A DNA stretch of 64,000 nt, taken from contig CM072522.1 in assembly GCA_036898135.1 (NCBI GenBank), positions 9,881,186 through 9,945,185 of the forward strand. Direction: 5' to 3'. The stretch comes from Oncomelania hupensis (lineage: Eukaryota; Mollusca; Gastropoda; Littorinimorpha; Pomatiopsidae). Position numbers and translations under genes: made by a program. Below the pieces are notes generated by a model that was given only the letters and a program-made list of their open reading frames with translations, searched no databases and was not told where the DNA came from. Positions 1-10,199 of this stretch are shown in pieces; position 1 is the first letter of the stretch; each line of letters starts with the position of its first letter.

Positions 1-482
1 ACCAAAGAAACATAGGCCGCCCTGAAGATGTACCCACAGCTTGCGGAATTGGAAGCTAGTGCCCTAAACCAACCCTGCGCTACATAAATAAATCATTTAA
101 TACATAAATAAAAACATAAATAAATAAAATCGTCAATAAAGTAAATAATTCAATAAATACATAAATAATTAAAATAAAATAAAATAAATTAATTAATTAA
201 TACAAATAAATGTTAAAAAATATCATTAATACATACATACAATACATATATAACCTTCAGGACACAGCGGTTTTTCTATCCAAGTACTTCGGTTTCCACC
301 CTCCCTTTAATAATGGTACTGGAAACAATCAACCTAAAATTGGACAAATTAAAGTTGATTGCTATTCCGATTTCTTAATATCATAGACCACAAATAACTA
401 TTATTATTATAAAACTTATTTGTGGTCTCTGTTTATAGTGATCTCGTTCAATTGCCACGCTTTGAGTTCTATTGAAAGAATG
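1..482. other. AT-rich sequence without a recognisable gene
   Basis: The first part is AATA/TAAA-rich low-complexity DNA (about 80-240). Positions 390-430 hold two near-inverted copies of an ACCACAAATAA/TTATTTGTGGTC motif, a small hairpin. I see no coding potential. Confidence 0.5.
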
Positions 483-712
483 AACACTGAGGTTTAACGT
501 CTACACCTACCATGGGCCATATGGCAGACCGGGATAACCATCCCAGGGAACAAGGGGTAGGGACCTTAAATCAACACTGAACCACCAGAGCAATCATACT
601 GCTAAAATGGACAGTGAAAAATGGCTACTTTTTATTTCGCTCGCCACTGGACATCAACCTGGGTCATCAGTGTGCCATGCAAATGCTCTACCACTTGAGC
701 TATGGCGGTGGG
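483..712 (-). mobile_element. tRNA-derived SINE, family A, copy 1
   Basis: On the minus strand the element starts with a tRNA-like head. The A-box region, TAGCTCAAGTGGTAGAGCA-like, lies at about 685-707; the B-box region (about 647-661) is decayed. The non-tRNA body runs down to the motif TGAGGTTTAACGTCTACAC at 488-508. A second copy with a well-kept B box lies at 20706-20872, with its 3' part at 17645-17695. Shared order of motifs in both copies supports a SINE family; the tRNA of origin is not clear. Confidence 0.7.
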
Positions 713-752
713 CTAAGAGTTCGATTGAAGAAAAAGAACACGATAGCATCTT

Positions 753-802
<50 letters not shown>

Positions 803-808
803 TTATTA

Positions 809-872
<64 letters not shown>

Positions 873-906
873 AATAAATAAATAAATAATAAAATAAATA
901 AATAAA
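753..906. repeat. (ATT)n microsatellite followed by (AATA)n
   Basis: About 118 bp of almost pure ATT repeat, then AATA repeats. Open reading frames across it encode only poly-Tyr, poly-Ile or poly-Leu and are not genes. Confidence 0.97.
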
Positions 907-1067
907 TTTTTAAACGAAAGTAATTAAAAATAGGATTCGATTTTTTTAAAGATAATATTTGCTCGCGATTGCGGGTTAACGTTGGGATGCCTTTTAATTG
1001 GCAGAGCAATGACGCCACCCAGAACGAATGGAGAATATGAAGTTAACGTATGCTTGCACAGTGTACG

Positions 1068-1230
1068 TCTTTCAGAGATCTGGCACTAACCTATCAAGAA
1101 CATGAGCATCTTGATTTTTTTCAAATGCATGCATTGGAATACACGCGTACACGCACAGGCTAGACCTCATTTTTTGTGCTCTCATCCAAAAGAGGGAGAG
1201 TCACTGCTCTGTGTATCTGAGCATCAGGGA
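1068..1230. repeat. Diverged copy of the hairpin MITE family
   Basis: Contains degraded versions of motifs in the complete element at 9252-9613: AACATGAGCATC, TGCATGC and GGCTAGACCTC in the same order. Ends cannot be fixed. Confidence 0.4.
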
Positions 1231-1552
1231 CATTATATTAGTATGCTATATAGGTGGGTCAGTCACCCTAGATAGTACGAACATCAAGTTGAAGAGAAGG
1301 GGCACAGACAAAAATAAGGAAAGGATGACGACGGCGCAGTTGATGAACTGGAATAACAATGACGATCAATAACAACAACAAAAACGACAAAGAGGATGAA
1401 TATAGATCTATGGCGATGATGATCACTACGACGACAACTATGATGTTGACAAAACAATCAACATAAACAACAATGACAAACAAATCAATGAAGAAAAATC
1501 TTCTACAATACCACTGTTGATGTCACCAACGACAATGACGATGATGACTTAC

Positions 1553-1684
1553 CGTCCAGCCCAACCTGGCGGCAGTCGTAGCTGAAGCCATCAGTAACGC
1601 ACTTATATGTAGGGATGTCACTGCATGCGTTTGGATCAGCAGGGTCACAACGGTCAATTATATAGATCGCGGCACCATATTGTG
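1553..1684 (-). CDS. Internal exon of an unidentified cysteine-containing host protein
   Basis: A 132-bp exon candidate on the minus strand. It is preceded by a T-rich tract ending in TTTTCAG (acceptor at 1685-1687, with a branch-point-like TGCTAAT upstream) and followed by GTAAGT (1547-1552). Only one frame is open: two leading bases complete a codon, 43 codons follow and one base is left over, so the exon is symmetric. The peptide has four cysteines, in CDPADPNAC and YKCVTDGFSYDC, a spacing reminiscent of EGF-like or other small disulphide domains of extracellular proteins, but it does not fully match the EGF pattern. Neighbouring exons were not found in the window. The microsatellite-rich flanks fit introns. 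The gene identity is unknown; confidence rests on splice sites plus the single open frame. Confidence 0.55.
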
Positions 1685-1994
1685 CTGAAAATTAAAATTA
1701 GCATTTATTTAAAAACATTATTTTTGGTAGTTATGGACGTGGTTTTGTTGTTGCTGTTGTTGGTAGTGGTGGTAATGCTAGTGAGGGTGGCTGAAGACTG
1801 ATCGGCAGGGTCACAAAGGTCATTGAAGTGTTGCGGTACTGTGCTTTAATTCAAAGAAGAAGAAGAAGAAGAAATATTACAAAATCTATTATACAATTAC
1901 AAAATTAATTATATTATCAGAAAATACATTCTAAAGCAATCCCCTAGTTTTATAGCTACCTTGATAGCATTCGATGGCGCAGAAAGCACTTGAC

Positions 1995-2335
1995 CTATTT
2001 AGCGTGGGTTCTGCTAGAGTTATTTCTCTTAGCTAATGCATGACGAATCATATCATCACGCCCAACACATTTTCACACAGAGCATCAATTATTTTAAAAA
2101 CCAGTCACCAAGATACAAGCGGCAGTCTAAGGCAATTTAAAAAAAAAAGAAAAAAAAAAGAATAAGAATAAAGTAAACAGACGATACTAAGCCAAGAAGT
2201 CTAGCAGTTAATTCTTTCCACAGACCGTGTACCGAGATTGGACAGGCGGCACTATTTTGCGTGGTGTCTGCTAGAGTTACCTGTCTTAGCTAAGGTATGT
2301 CGAATCTGTCACGCACAACACATTTTTAGCCAGAC
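1995..2335. repeat. Two diverged direct copies of an approx. 85-bp sequence
   Basis: Positions about 1995-2085 and 2253-2335 share, in order, GCGTGG, TCTGCTAGAGTTA, TCTTAGCTAA, CGAATC, ATCACGC/GTCACGC and CAACACATTTT. Between them lies poly-A-rich sequence. Function unknown; probably part of a mobile element also seen in the inverted arms at 2335-2480 and 4118-4258. Confidence 0.5.
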
Positions 2336-2480
2336 CAGTCCAGATCCGACCGCGAACTTGTTTTTTCCAACCTAGTTCCAGTCACTTTCCCGAAAAAGGC
2401 AATTACCGAAGTCGAACGAAGCTCTCCGAGTCGAGCGGAGCTATCCGATGTTTTACGAACGAATGCTGGCAGGACTACGT
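2335..2480 (+). repeat. Left arm of a long inverted repeat pair
   Basis: About 140 bp that recurs in reverse complement at 4118-4258. Shared blocks include GATCCGACC, AACTTGTTTTTTCCAAC, TAGTTCCAGTCA, AAAAAGGCAAT and CCGAAGTCGAACGAAGCTCT. Either long terminal inverted repeats of one 1.9-kb element or two copies of a MITE in opposite orientation. Confidence 0.65.
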
Positions 2481-3201
2481 GAAACCACAGGCTGGGAATT
2501 CTCGTCTTTCGTAGGCCTCAATTACATACTATACTACGTACGTATTTAGGAGTTTACAAAGACAAAAGAAAAGACTTCAGAGCCTGTGGTGAAACATCCG
2601 TGCATAAAAATAGCCGCTGCTAGATCTAATTCTATTTCGATCTGCACAGCTTCAAGCTCAAGTCGAGGATTTTCATTTTGAAGCAGTTAGTATTATTATT
2701 ATTATTTTATGATGAATAATATACTGACATAATTAGTAATAAGGAGTAAAAGTAATACATAACACATAAAGCACACATACAACGATTTCACATCTATATC
2801 AACAATAAAACCATGACAAAACTTCAAAGCGCTATGGATACGTTGATGTCACTTCAGCACAACAAGGCAAAGCAAGTTTATAATGGTCTCAAAAACAGTG
2901 ACATTTTTATTGCAAGCACCAAAGCAATTATTTATTTAACTAATATTATTCTTTTTAACTGATACAGTACATTTGTTATATGTATCTCAATGATATGTAT
3001 TTTAATGAGAAACACGTATTAAAAACATGTTGCGTGGCGGGCGGAAATTTCTATAAATCATCTGAAAACTTTGGTAAATCTATAAGAAAAAATAACCAGT
3101 AACACTATCTGAATATTTCGGGTTACACCCAACTTCAGCAAAAACAAACAAAACGTCACTGACCATAGCACACTATTCTTTTTTTTTTTTTTTAAAAGTA
3201 G

Positions 3202-3202
<1 letters not shown>

Positions 3203-3262
<60 letters not shown>

Positions 3263-3269
3263 TTAAACA

Positions 3270-3330
<61 letters not shown>

Positions 3331-3382
3331 CAAACAAAACAAATAAATAAATTAAAGATTTAACTAAATAACTATGCTGCTG

Positions 3383-3459
<77 letters not shown>
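3203..3459. repeat. (AAT)n and (CTA)n microsatellites
   Basis: Interrupted (AAT)n at about 3203-3327, then (CTA)n at about 3383-3459. Confidence 0.95.
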
Positions 3460-3460
<1 letters not shown>

Positions 3461-3668
3461 GCGAAGTTGTGGTCTCGATTTTGTGGTCCTGATTCGGCTC
3501 TTTGCAGTCCGCTGGACTCTGTAAGCAATGAATAACTATTAAGCTTTTAATTTAACTCTGATCTCGAGTTGTCTTGATTTTGTGGTTCTGATTCGGCTCT
3601 TTGCAGTCCGCTGGACCCTGTAAGCAATGAATAACTAACTATTAATTTAACTCTGATCTCGAGTTATT
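3449..3668 (+). mobile_element. Tandemly duplicated 3' end of retroposon TATA-R
   Basis: Two copies of about 100 bp follow each other. Each holds TTGTGGT, TCGGCTCTTTGCAGTCCGCT, GTAAGCAATGAATAACTA and then TTTAACTCTGATCTCGAGTT. The first parts match the 3' ends of the complete copies at 55375-55986 and 60300-60892. The shared ATCTCGAGTT after each unit suggests the copies arose by local duplication after insertion. Confidence 0.7.
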
Positions 3669-4117
3669 TAAAAAAAAATTCGCTTAGCCTACTCGTCCTT
3701 CTCCGGAAATTTCAAGATTCGAATATTATAAAGTATAGGCCTAAATATTATTAATTAGAATAGATAAACTTTATACATTTATTTACGTATAAAACAAACA
3801 ATACAAGTCTAATAATTATATTCAGCTAGTGAGCTTCTTCGCTGCGCGGAGACTGACTTATAATATGATAATGTAGATTAAGCCTATGTATACTGTATAA
3901 CAGTGTCTACTTGGTTCTAGGCAGGAAATGGGCAATGCTATTATTAGCCTTTACTGCTGAGAACTAACAAAATGCAAATCAAGGAACGCAACTATTAAAT
4001 ATGGTCGATAATAATTGTGCTCATATTATGCTCATATTAACAAAGTATACCGTTGCGAAATGCTAAATCTGTGTAAATCGAACAGAATTAGAAGCAACAG
4101 CGATCATTTGTAATGTC

Positions 4118-4258
4118 AGCTAGTCGTAGCCATGCAAGCATCATTTCGTAACACATCGGAGAGCTTCGTTCGACTTCGGTGATTGCCTTTTTGGGCGAAT
4201 GACTGGAACTAAGTTGGAAAAAACAAGTTTGCGATCCGACCAGATCATAGCATTGCAT
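4118..4258 (-). repeat. Right arm of the long inverted repeat pair
   Basis: Reverse complement of 2335-2480 with roughly ten per cent mismatches by eye. About 1.64 kb, including microsatellites and a TATA-R fragment, separates the arms. No transposase was seen between them. Confidence 0.65.
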
Positions 4259-4541
4259 AGCTACAGAGACTATTCTAGCCTAGCATAGCAAAACAGTTTT
4301 TAAACAAACGATTACATTTTTACGATAGAAAAATTAAACGCGAAAATCACGCACTTTGTAAACATTAAGCTTACACAGAAAAAAAAAGTTCTATGTGTCT
4401 ACTACACACATTATTGTTATAAGTTTATAATGAATGTTATAAACAAGGAGTATTTTTATCTATAGAATTACTTTTTTTTAAAAATTAAATAGAATGCAGT
4501 TTGAACCTGTACAATGCACACACGTGAACACACACAGTAAT

Positions 4542-4544
4542 TAC

Positions 4545-4584
<40 letters not shown>

Positions 4585-4628
4585 ACACACACACCCATAC
4601 AAACACACACACAAACACACAAACACAG
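4542..4628. repeat. (CA)n microsatellite
   Basis: CA repeat with a few interruptions. Purely repetitive reading frames on both strands are ignored. Confidence 0.95.
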
Positions 4629-4735
4629 CTGAATGTTTTCTACCACGACATTCGGGGATTTTTTTTACAGGCGGCACCCTACAATTTCATTCTATATTCA
4701 ATACTATACTTCCGCATGGTATGTATCTGTTGACT

Positions 4736-4736
4736 T

Positions 4737-4799
<63 letters not shown>

Positions 4800-4802
4800 A
4801 TG

Positions 4803-4856
<54 letters not shown>

Positions 4857-4896
4857 CACTACTACTACTACTACTACTACCACTACTACTACTACT
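4736..4896. repeat. (CTA)n microsatellite
   Basis: About 160 bp of CTA repeat with TGTACTA and CCACTA interruptions. Confidence 0.97.
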
Positions 4897-5019
4897 GTAC
4901 CGTTTCTAAAACTAATGGCCTTTTAAATCATTCGTCACCTTCTGAACGCCCCCAAAAAATGAATTTTAAAAAATATATATATTTCCAGACATATCTGGAA
5001 ATACTTTGAAATAGGGGGA

Positions 5020-5600
5020 ATCAGAACGAGGCAAATGTTTGTCCGCCGGTCCGTCGGAAGCCATATCTCAAGAACCACTGAGCGGATTTTGAACAAACTT
5101 TACAGGAACATTACCTAGCAGGTTAGTGGCCTGCCTCCCGTGCCTTCAAAATCGCTCTACCGCAACGGTCAAGGTCACAGGAGTCATTTTGTTGCGGAAC
5201 ACGTTTTGCTCCATATCTCGAAAAACGGCTGAACCGATTTTGTTGAGTTTTGATATACAGGTACTTCAGATCATGGGTCATCCTTAGGTTATCGGTCATT
5301 AGGTCAGTCCGTCGCTCCCTATGTAACTTTTGTGCATTGTCTCAACCGAACCGAAATTTATCATCGTCATCTTGCGGAGACTTTAAGTACTATTAAGCAT
5401 TTTTTACATCATTCGTAGGTGTACTTTCTCAAAGGTCAAGGTCGTTGTCCTTCTCCATTTTCTAAAAAGGACTGGCGCTGTCTCGAAAACATTGGCTCAG
5501 CTCTATTTGGATACATTTTGGTTTGCAGATAGTTGGGATCGTGGCCTATCATTGCATGTTTTCTTTTTGGCTTCCTTAGGACAACAGCCAGTCACAGTAC
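5020..5600 (+). repeat. Dispersed GGTCAAGGTCA-containing repeat, copy 1
   Basis: Starts around ATCAGAACGAGGCAAATGT and includes CCATATCTCAAGAACCACTG, GGTCAAGGTCAC (about 5167-5178) and GTGGCCTATCATTGCATG. A diverged copy lies at 6236-6659 continuing at 7222-7330. Non-coding as far as I can see. Related in style to 52700-53470. Confidence 0.65.
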
Positions 5601-5859
5601 CGCCAAGAAAAGTCACTTTTAAAAATGCGTATTTTTAGCTCTTTTAATATAAAAAAAAAAAAAAAAAGATTTCCTCTTTTTTATATAGCGCCCTTCCAGC
5701 TCAGGACCTACTGAAGGCGCTAGTCGATACAGGATCTCATTCAAGCGCGGTCGGTGCACACACTTGCTGCCTTTGGGCGCATAGTCTGACGCCCACCCAG
5801 AGGACTGAGAACGATCCATGGCGACCGGGGATGGGGATAAGGGACCTAGTGCATGCTGG

Positions 5860-5975
5860 GCGTATTTGTGTAGCGGGCTCTCACTCGTCTAGGACACGAG
5901 CGTCACGATCTTTAAAGTCCATGCGATGGAAGGCGTGATTGCACAGACTAGACCTCGGTTTATACTCTCAAACCC
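5860..5975 (+). repeat. Half of the hairpin MITE family
   Basis: Contains CTCACTCGTCTAGGACA, GAGCGTCACGATCTTTAAAG and AGACTAGACCTCGGTTTATA, matching one arm and the loop of the complete element at 9252-9613. Confidence 0.6.
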
Positions 5976-6163
5976 AAGGAGTAATGTGAGTGAATGTCTG
6001 GAAATACTGTCGAAGGGCTTGCCATCTTTTTATGACTGCTGCTGCGTCATTGAATTGTCTCCCTTGCAGTAAGCTGCACTTCTCTTCCACACTGTGACTT
6101 TGATGTTGATGGATGAATGAGATGGAGTTTGCACGGCGCCTGTATCCCCTGGTTAGCTAGGCC

Positions 6164-6216
6164 TACGTGTGTGTGTGTGCGTGTGTGTGGGTGTGTGGGT
6201 GTGTGTGTGTGTGTGG
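6164..6216. repeat. (GT)n microsatellite
   Basis: Imperfect GT repeat. Confidence 0.9.
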
Positions 6217-6235
6217 AAGAGTGAGTTAGGGGGAT

Positions 6236-7330
6236 GGTCAAGGATCAGAACGAGCCAAATGTCTGTCGGTCAGCCTGTCGGTGTGTCGGACGCCATATTT
6301 CAAGAACCACTGAACGAACGGATTTTGACCACACTTCGTAAAAACATCATTACCGAGGTTAGTGGCCGTCCGGTTGTTAGTCAGTCGGTCGGTCGATCCG
6401 TCACTCCCAATTTCAAGTTTGTTTGTGTTGAAAATACAATGTTTGCCTTATCTTTTAAAAAAAAAAAAAAGGACCCGAAATTCATCATTTTTACTTTGCG
6501 GATACTTCAACTACTGCTAAGCATGTTAGATCATTCCTATTTGTACTTTCTCTTCACCATTTTGTAAATAAGTTTACGTTTTGCGCTGTATCTAAACTTT
6601 GGCTTAGCCGATTTTTTTTAAAACAATACTTCGCGTGCAGTTAGTTCAAATCGTGGCCTCCCCCCGTGGGGGTGCCGGGGGTTTCAGTATAAATAGTATC
6701 CCCACTTTCTGGAAATTTAGTGCTTGAAATTCCCACTGTCGCTGTCTTTCTCCTTTGTTCTTTCCCATTTCTACTCTGTTCTATCAATCTACTATACTAT
6801 CTTCTTCTTCGCTAGACCAGTCACCTACCTTTTTTTGTTGAAAACTCTTCCGGGACAATACTCCTCATTTGTGTATGAGGTCTGTTGGATCAAATGGTCA
6901 CTGGGGCTTCCTATGATGTTATTATTTGGCAATGTAGGCATTTTATATGTATGTGTTTTGTTGATATTGTATAATGATGTTTGTATTCTAATTTGTTTTT
7001 GTAAACGGGAGTTCCATAAATTAGAGTATAGCCTCAGCGTCCCCTGCGTGGGATGTCTTTATTATAAAGTGACCGCTGGTAGATTGCCTTCAGTGTTACC
7101 ACTAGGGTTGTTTCGGCAGATCTATTATGCGGAACAGGGGTGAGCCCTCTTTCACTTCTCGGGTCCTGATTTGGCTCGGAAGAGTCCGCTGGACCTAAAG
7201 CAATAACCGTGAATGTAATGTAAATCGTGGCCTATTATTCCACTATGTAATCCCTTTGCATTTGTTTCGTTACGATAAAGCTGAGTCACAATACCGGCCA
7301 ACACAACTTAACGCTTTTTTGAAAATGCCT
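6236..7330 (+). repeat. Dispersed GGTCA-type repeat, copy 2, split by TATA-R
   Basis: Positions 6236-6659 match 5020-5540, and the sequence resumes at 7222-7330 to match 5540-5640. The interruption is exactly the TATA-R insertion at 6660-7221. This gives an ancestral, uninterrupted comparison for that insertion within the same window. Confidence 0.65.
6660..7221 (+). mobile_element. TATA-R retroposon, full-length copy 1
   Basis: A non-autonomous element of about 562 bp. It begins with a C-run/G-run that can fold into a short hairpin, followed by TCAGTATAAATAGTATCCCC (TATA box about 6690-6697), and ends with GTCCGCTGGACCTAAAGCAA and a short (AATGT)-like tail. A 12-bp target-site duplication AAATCGTGGCCT flanks it (6648-6659 and 7222-7233). 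A 139-codon hydrophobic frame (6724-7143) is open here, but the other copies carry many small indels and I do not call it a gene. Long duplications plus a simple tail point to LINE-driven, target-primed insertion. Confidence 0.85.
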
Positions 7331-7499
7331 ATTTTTTTTAAAAGAAAATTAATGAGTAATACAACTGAAATCAAATATTACTCATTAAATAAAATATTTA
7401 TACATACCTGCAAGAACGACGCACAACAAACTAAGAACACTGCCACGCATAATTATTTCAGAACTACACTTCGGACTGGAATTCAAGTCTTCTTCAAGT

Positions 7500-7763
7500 A
7501 GACTATGCAAGTGAACTTGTGCTGCTAATAGAGAGTACAATGATGGCGCCTGACAGTAGACAGCTTGAAATAATCACAGATATAGATATTCCAGACCATC
7601 AACTGGGTTTCTGTGCAAGCGCTGTTTTGCTTAAAGTGAATTAAAACCCTTCATCAGAATTAATGGGAAAATACTTGTGAAATGTCTCATTCACGCTAAA
7701 GAGATAAATATATATACGCTATCTGCTTAGAAGTATAGTCCAGAGATTAAAAACAACAACAGC

Positions 7764-7794
<31 letters not shown>

Positions 7795-8106
7795 CACAAT
7801 TAGACACAGCCGTACAAGTAATATCAAAGACTATATATACCATATTTAGTCTTTGGTAACATTATACCACTGACTGCATAAGGCACGTTAACCTCTCCCG
7901 TACATTTTAGTAGATCATCCAACGCAGCGCCTAGACTTCAAACCCTACCTCTAAAAGCGTTTCAACCTTCAGGTATTTCAGATTCAGATTGAGTTTCAAA
8001 TTCAGATTTTTTTATATTAGTATACTCCCCCCCCCCCTCCCCTGCCACCAAAATAAAATAAAAGAAGTTAAAAAATAAATAAATAAATAAAATAAAACTA
8101 ACAAAT
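7500..8106. repeat. Unassigned sequence with a (CAA)n microsatellite
   Basis: (CAA)n at about 7751-7795. The rest shows no recognisable gene or repeat. Confidence 0.6.
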
Positions 8107-8259
<153 letters not shown>

Positions 8260-8340
8260 AAGCCTACATTTCTGCTTTGATGTCTTGTATAACTTCGGTG
8301 ATTGTAAAAAAAACTAAATGCAAACCAGTTTTTAAAATAT

Positions 8341-8345
<5 letters not shown>

Positions 8346-8419
<74 letters not shown>
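8346..8419. repeat. (AAT)n microsatellite
   Basis: Nearly perfect AAT repeat. Confidence 0.97.
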
Positions 8420-8544
8420 AAGATGCCATCACGCGCTTTTTCTTCAATCGAATTCAAAGCGCGGAGATCTGAAGATCAAGACCGCTATTGCAGATGTCGG
8501 AATAGAAACCAATTGTTATTTTTGAAATTTTAGATTAATTGGTC

Positions 8545-8722
8545 CACAATCATTATCGAAGGGAGGGAAGAAACCGGAGTACCCGAAGAAAACCCTCGGA
8601 GTCCTGAAAAGTCTCCATCGTGCCTAAGCCACTAAAAGATCGTTCCACGCTGGATTCGAACCCGCGACCTTCGGTATAGGAAAGCAGCTCACTCATCAAT
8701 TTAGCTACCCGGCCACCCTGAT
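8545..8722 (-). mobile_element. tRNA-derived SINE, family C
   Basis: On the minus strand a tRNA-like head (GTAGCTAAATTGATGAGTGA, then a B box GGTTCGAATCC at about 8651-8663) is followed by a body with GGGTACTCCGGTTTCTTCCC at about 8563-8590. The same body motif recurs at about 39660-39705. A head-plus-body layout with both Pol III boxes supports a SINE. Confidence 0.75.
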
Positions 8723-9250
8723 CGGAGAGCTCTCGTCATTGCAATAAAGTGGATTCAATTCAACTCTTTTATGATTACACGATCAAATGTATAAGTTTGG
8801 AAATGCGTCCTCGGACGAGAGCTCTCATCATTGCAATAAAGTGGATTCAGTTCAACTCTTCTATGATTACACGATCAAATGTATAAGTTTGGAAATGCGT
8901 CCTCGGACGAGAGCTCTCATCATTGCAATAAAGTGGATTCAGTTCAACTCTTCTATGATTACACGATCAAATGTATAAGTTTGGAAATGCGTCCTCGGAC
9001 GAGAGCTCTCATCATTGCAATAAAGTGGATTCATTTCAACTCTTCTATGATTACACGATCAAATGTATAAGTTTGGAAATGCGTCCTCGGACGAGAGCTC
9101 TCATCATTGCAATAAAGTGGATTCAATTCAACTCTTCTATGATTACACGATCAAATGTATAAGTTTGGAAATGCGTCCTCGGACGAGAGCTCTCATCATT
9201 GCAATAAAGTGGATTCAGTTCAACTCTTCTATGATTACACGATCAAATGT
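8722..9250 (+). repeat. 92-bp minisatellite, main block
   Basis: Unit boundaries read at 8787, 8879, 8971, 9063 and 9155, giving an exact 92-bp period with very few substitutions. The unit contains the palindrome GAGAGCTCTC. As 92 is not a multiple of three, the frame changes every unit and the 63-codon frames in it are not genes. The array continues after an inserted MITE at 9622-9741. Confidence 0.97.
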
Positions 9251-9251
9251 A

Positions 9252-9613
9252 GGCAATATCTGCTTTTATGCCCAAGCCAAACTGGTACACAAACTAAACT
9301 ATAAATGCTGGGTATGTTCTTGTTACCGGCACTCACCCGTCTAGGACATGAGCGTCAGGATCTTTAAAGTCCGTAATGATGGAGTGCATGCGACTACTCC
9401 TTCGGGTGAGAGTATAAACCGAGGTCTAGTCTGTGTCGCATGCACTCCATCATAACGGACTTTAAAGATCCTGACGCTCATGTCCTAGACGGGTGAGTGC
9501 CGGTAACAAGAACATACCCAGCATTTGGCTGCAGAGTCCTCAATAAGCTGAGGGTGGCAGCCCCCAACGAAAGAAGAAAAGAAGAAGAATTGGGCATAAA
9601 ACCAGATACTGCC
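9252..9613. mobile_element. Hairpin MITE inserted in the 92-bp minisatellite
   Basis: An 8-bp duplication CAAATGTA (9244-9251 and 9614-9621) flanks terminal inverted repeats GGCARTATCTGSTTTTATGC. Inside, 92-bp arms (9303-9394 and 9435-9526) are inverted copies with about one mismatch, around a 40-bp loop, so nearly the whole element folds on itself. No coding capacity. An 8-bp duplication fits hAT, P or Merlin groups; the family is not settled. Fragments of it lie at 1068-1230, 5860-5975 and 59640-59700. Confidence 0.88.
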
Positions 9614-9621
9614 CAAATGTA

Positions 9622-9741
9622 TAAGTTTGGAAATGCGTCATCGGACGAGAGCTCTCATCATTGCAATAAAGTGGATTCAATTCAACTCTTCTATGATTAC
9701 ACGATCAAATGTATAAGTTTGGAAATGCGTTCTCGGACGAG
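9622..9741 (+). repeat. 92-bp minisatellite, remainder after the MITE
   Basis: Continues the period seen at 8722-9250, about 1.3 units. Confidence 0.95.
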
Positions 9742-9744
9742 AAA

Positions 9745-10199
9745 CCTATAAAACAGGTCTGGAAACCTAATGGCCTGTTTTCATTTCAAGGTTTGTGGAG
9801 ATTCACCAAACTTTTTGAATCCGATTTTCTCAGTTCCTGAACATTTTTTTTTATAAAGGTTGAACCTTAAAAGATAAAGAAAAAGTTCGTAAACAGCTAA
9901 GCCATTAGCCGTGTTTCCAATATACTGTCCGCAGCTTAAATTTAAAAACCAACACTGAACAACTGCGTTGGTTATTAAGTCACAGTTCAAACCAGTTCTT
10001 ATCACTGAGTTTAAATGAAACAATTGTTTTACAGTGTTAGCCTAAATAATGTATAGTCCAAAGGAGTAAACAAAACAAAACGAGAGAGTGAGAGAGAGAG
10101 TGAGAGAGAGTTGGGTTTTTTTTCTGAGAGAGAGCGAAAGAGAGAGGAAAAAATATTTTTAGAGAGAGACAGATATATATTTTTAGAGAGAGTGAGATT
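9745..10199. other. Unassigned sequence ending in GA-rich tract
   Basis: Nothing recognised in 9745-10080. From 10081 there are imperfect GA runs that lead into the 3' end of the next LINE. Confidence 0.5.

Noticed and set aside
607..885. Reading frames of poly-Tyr, poly-Ile or poly-Leu
   Set aside because: They are translations of the (ATT)n tract; the same holds for frames at 3058-3342, 4633-5009, 8277-8525 and 54641-54841.
8787..9344. Series of overlapping 63-residue proteins beginning MYKFGNASSDE
   Set aside because: A 92-bp repeat shifts the frame each unit; the series reflects the minisatellite, not genes.
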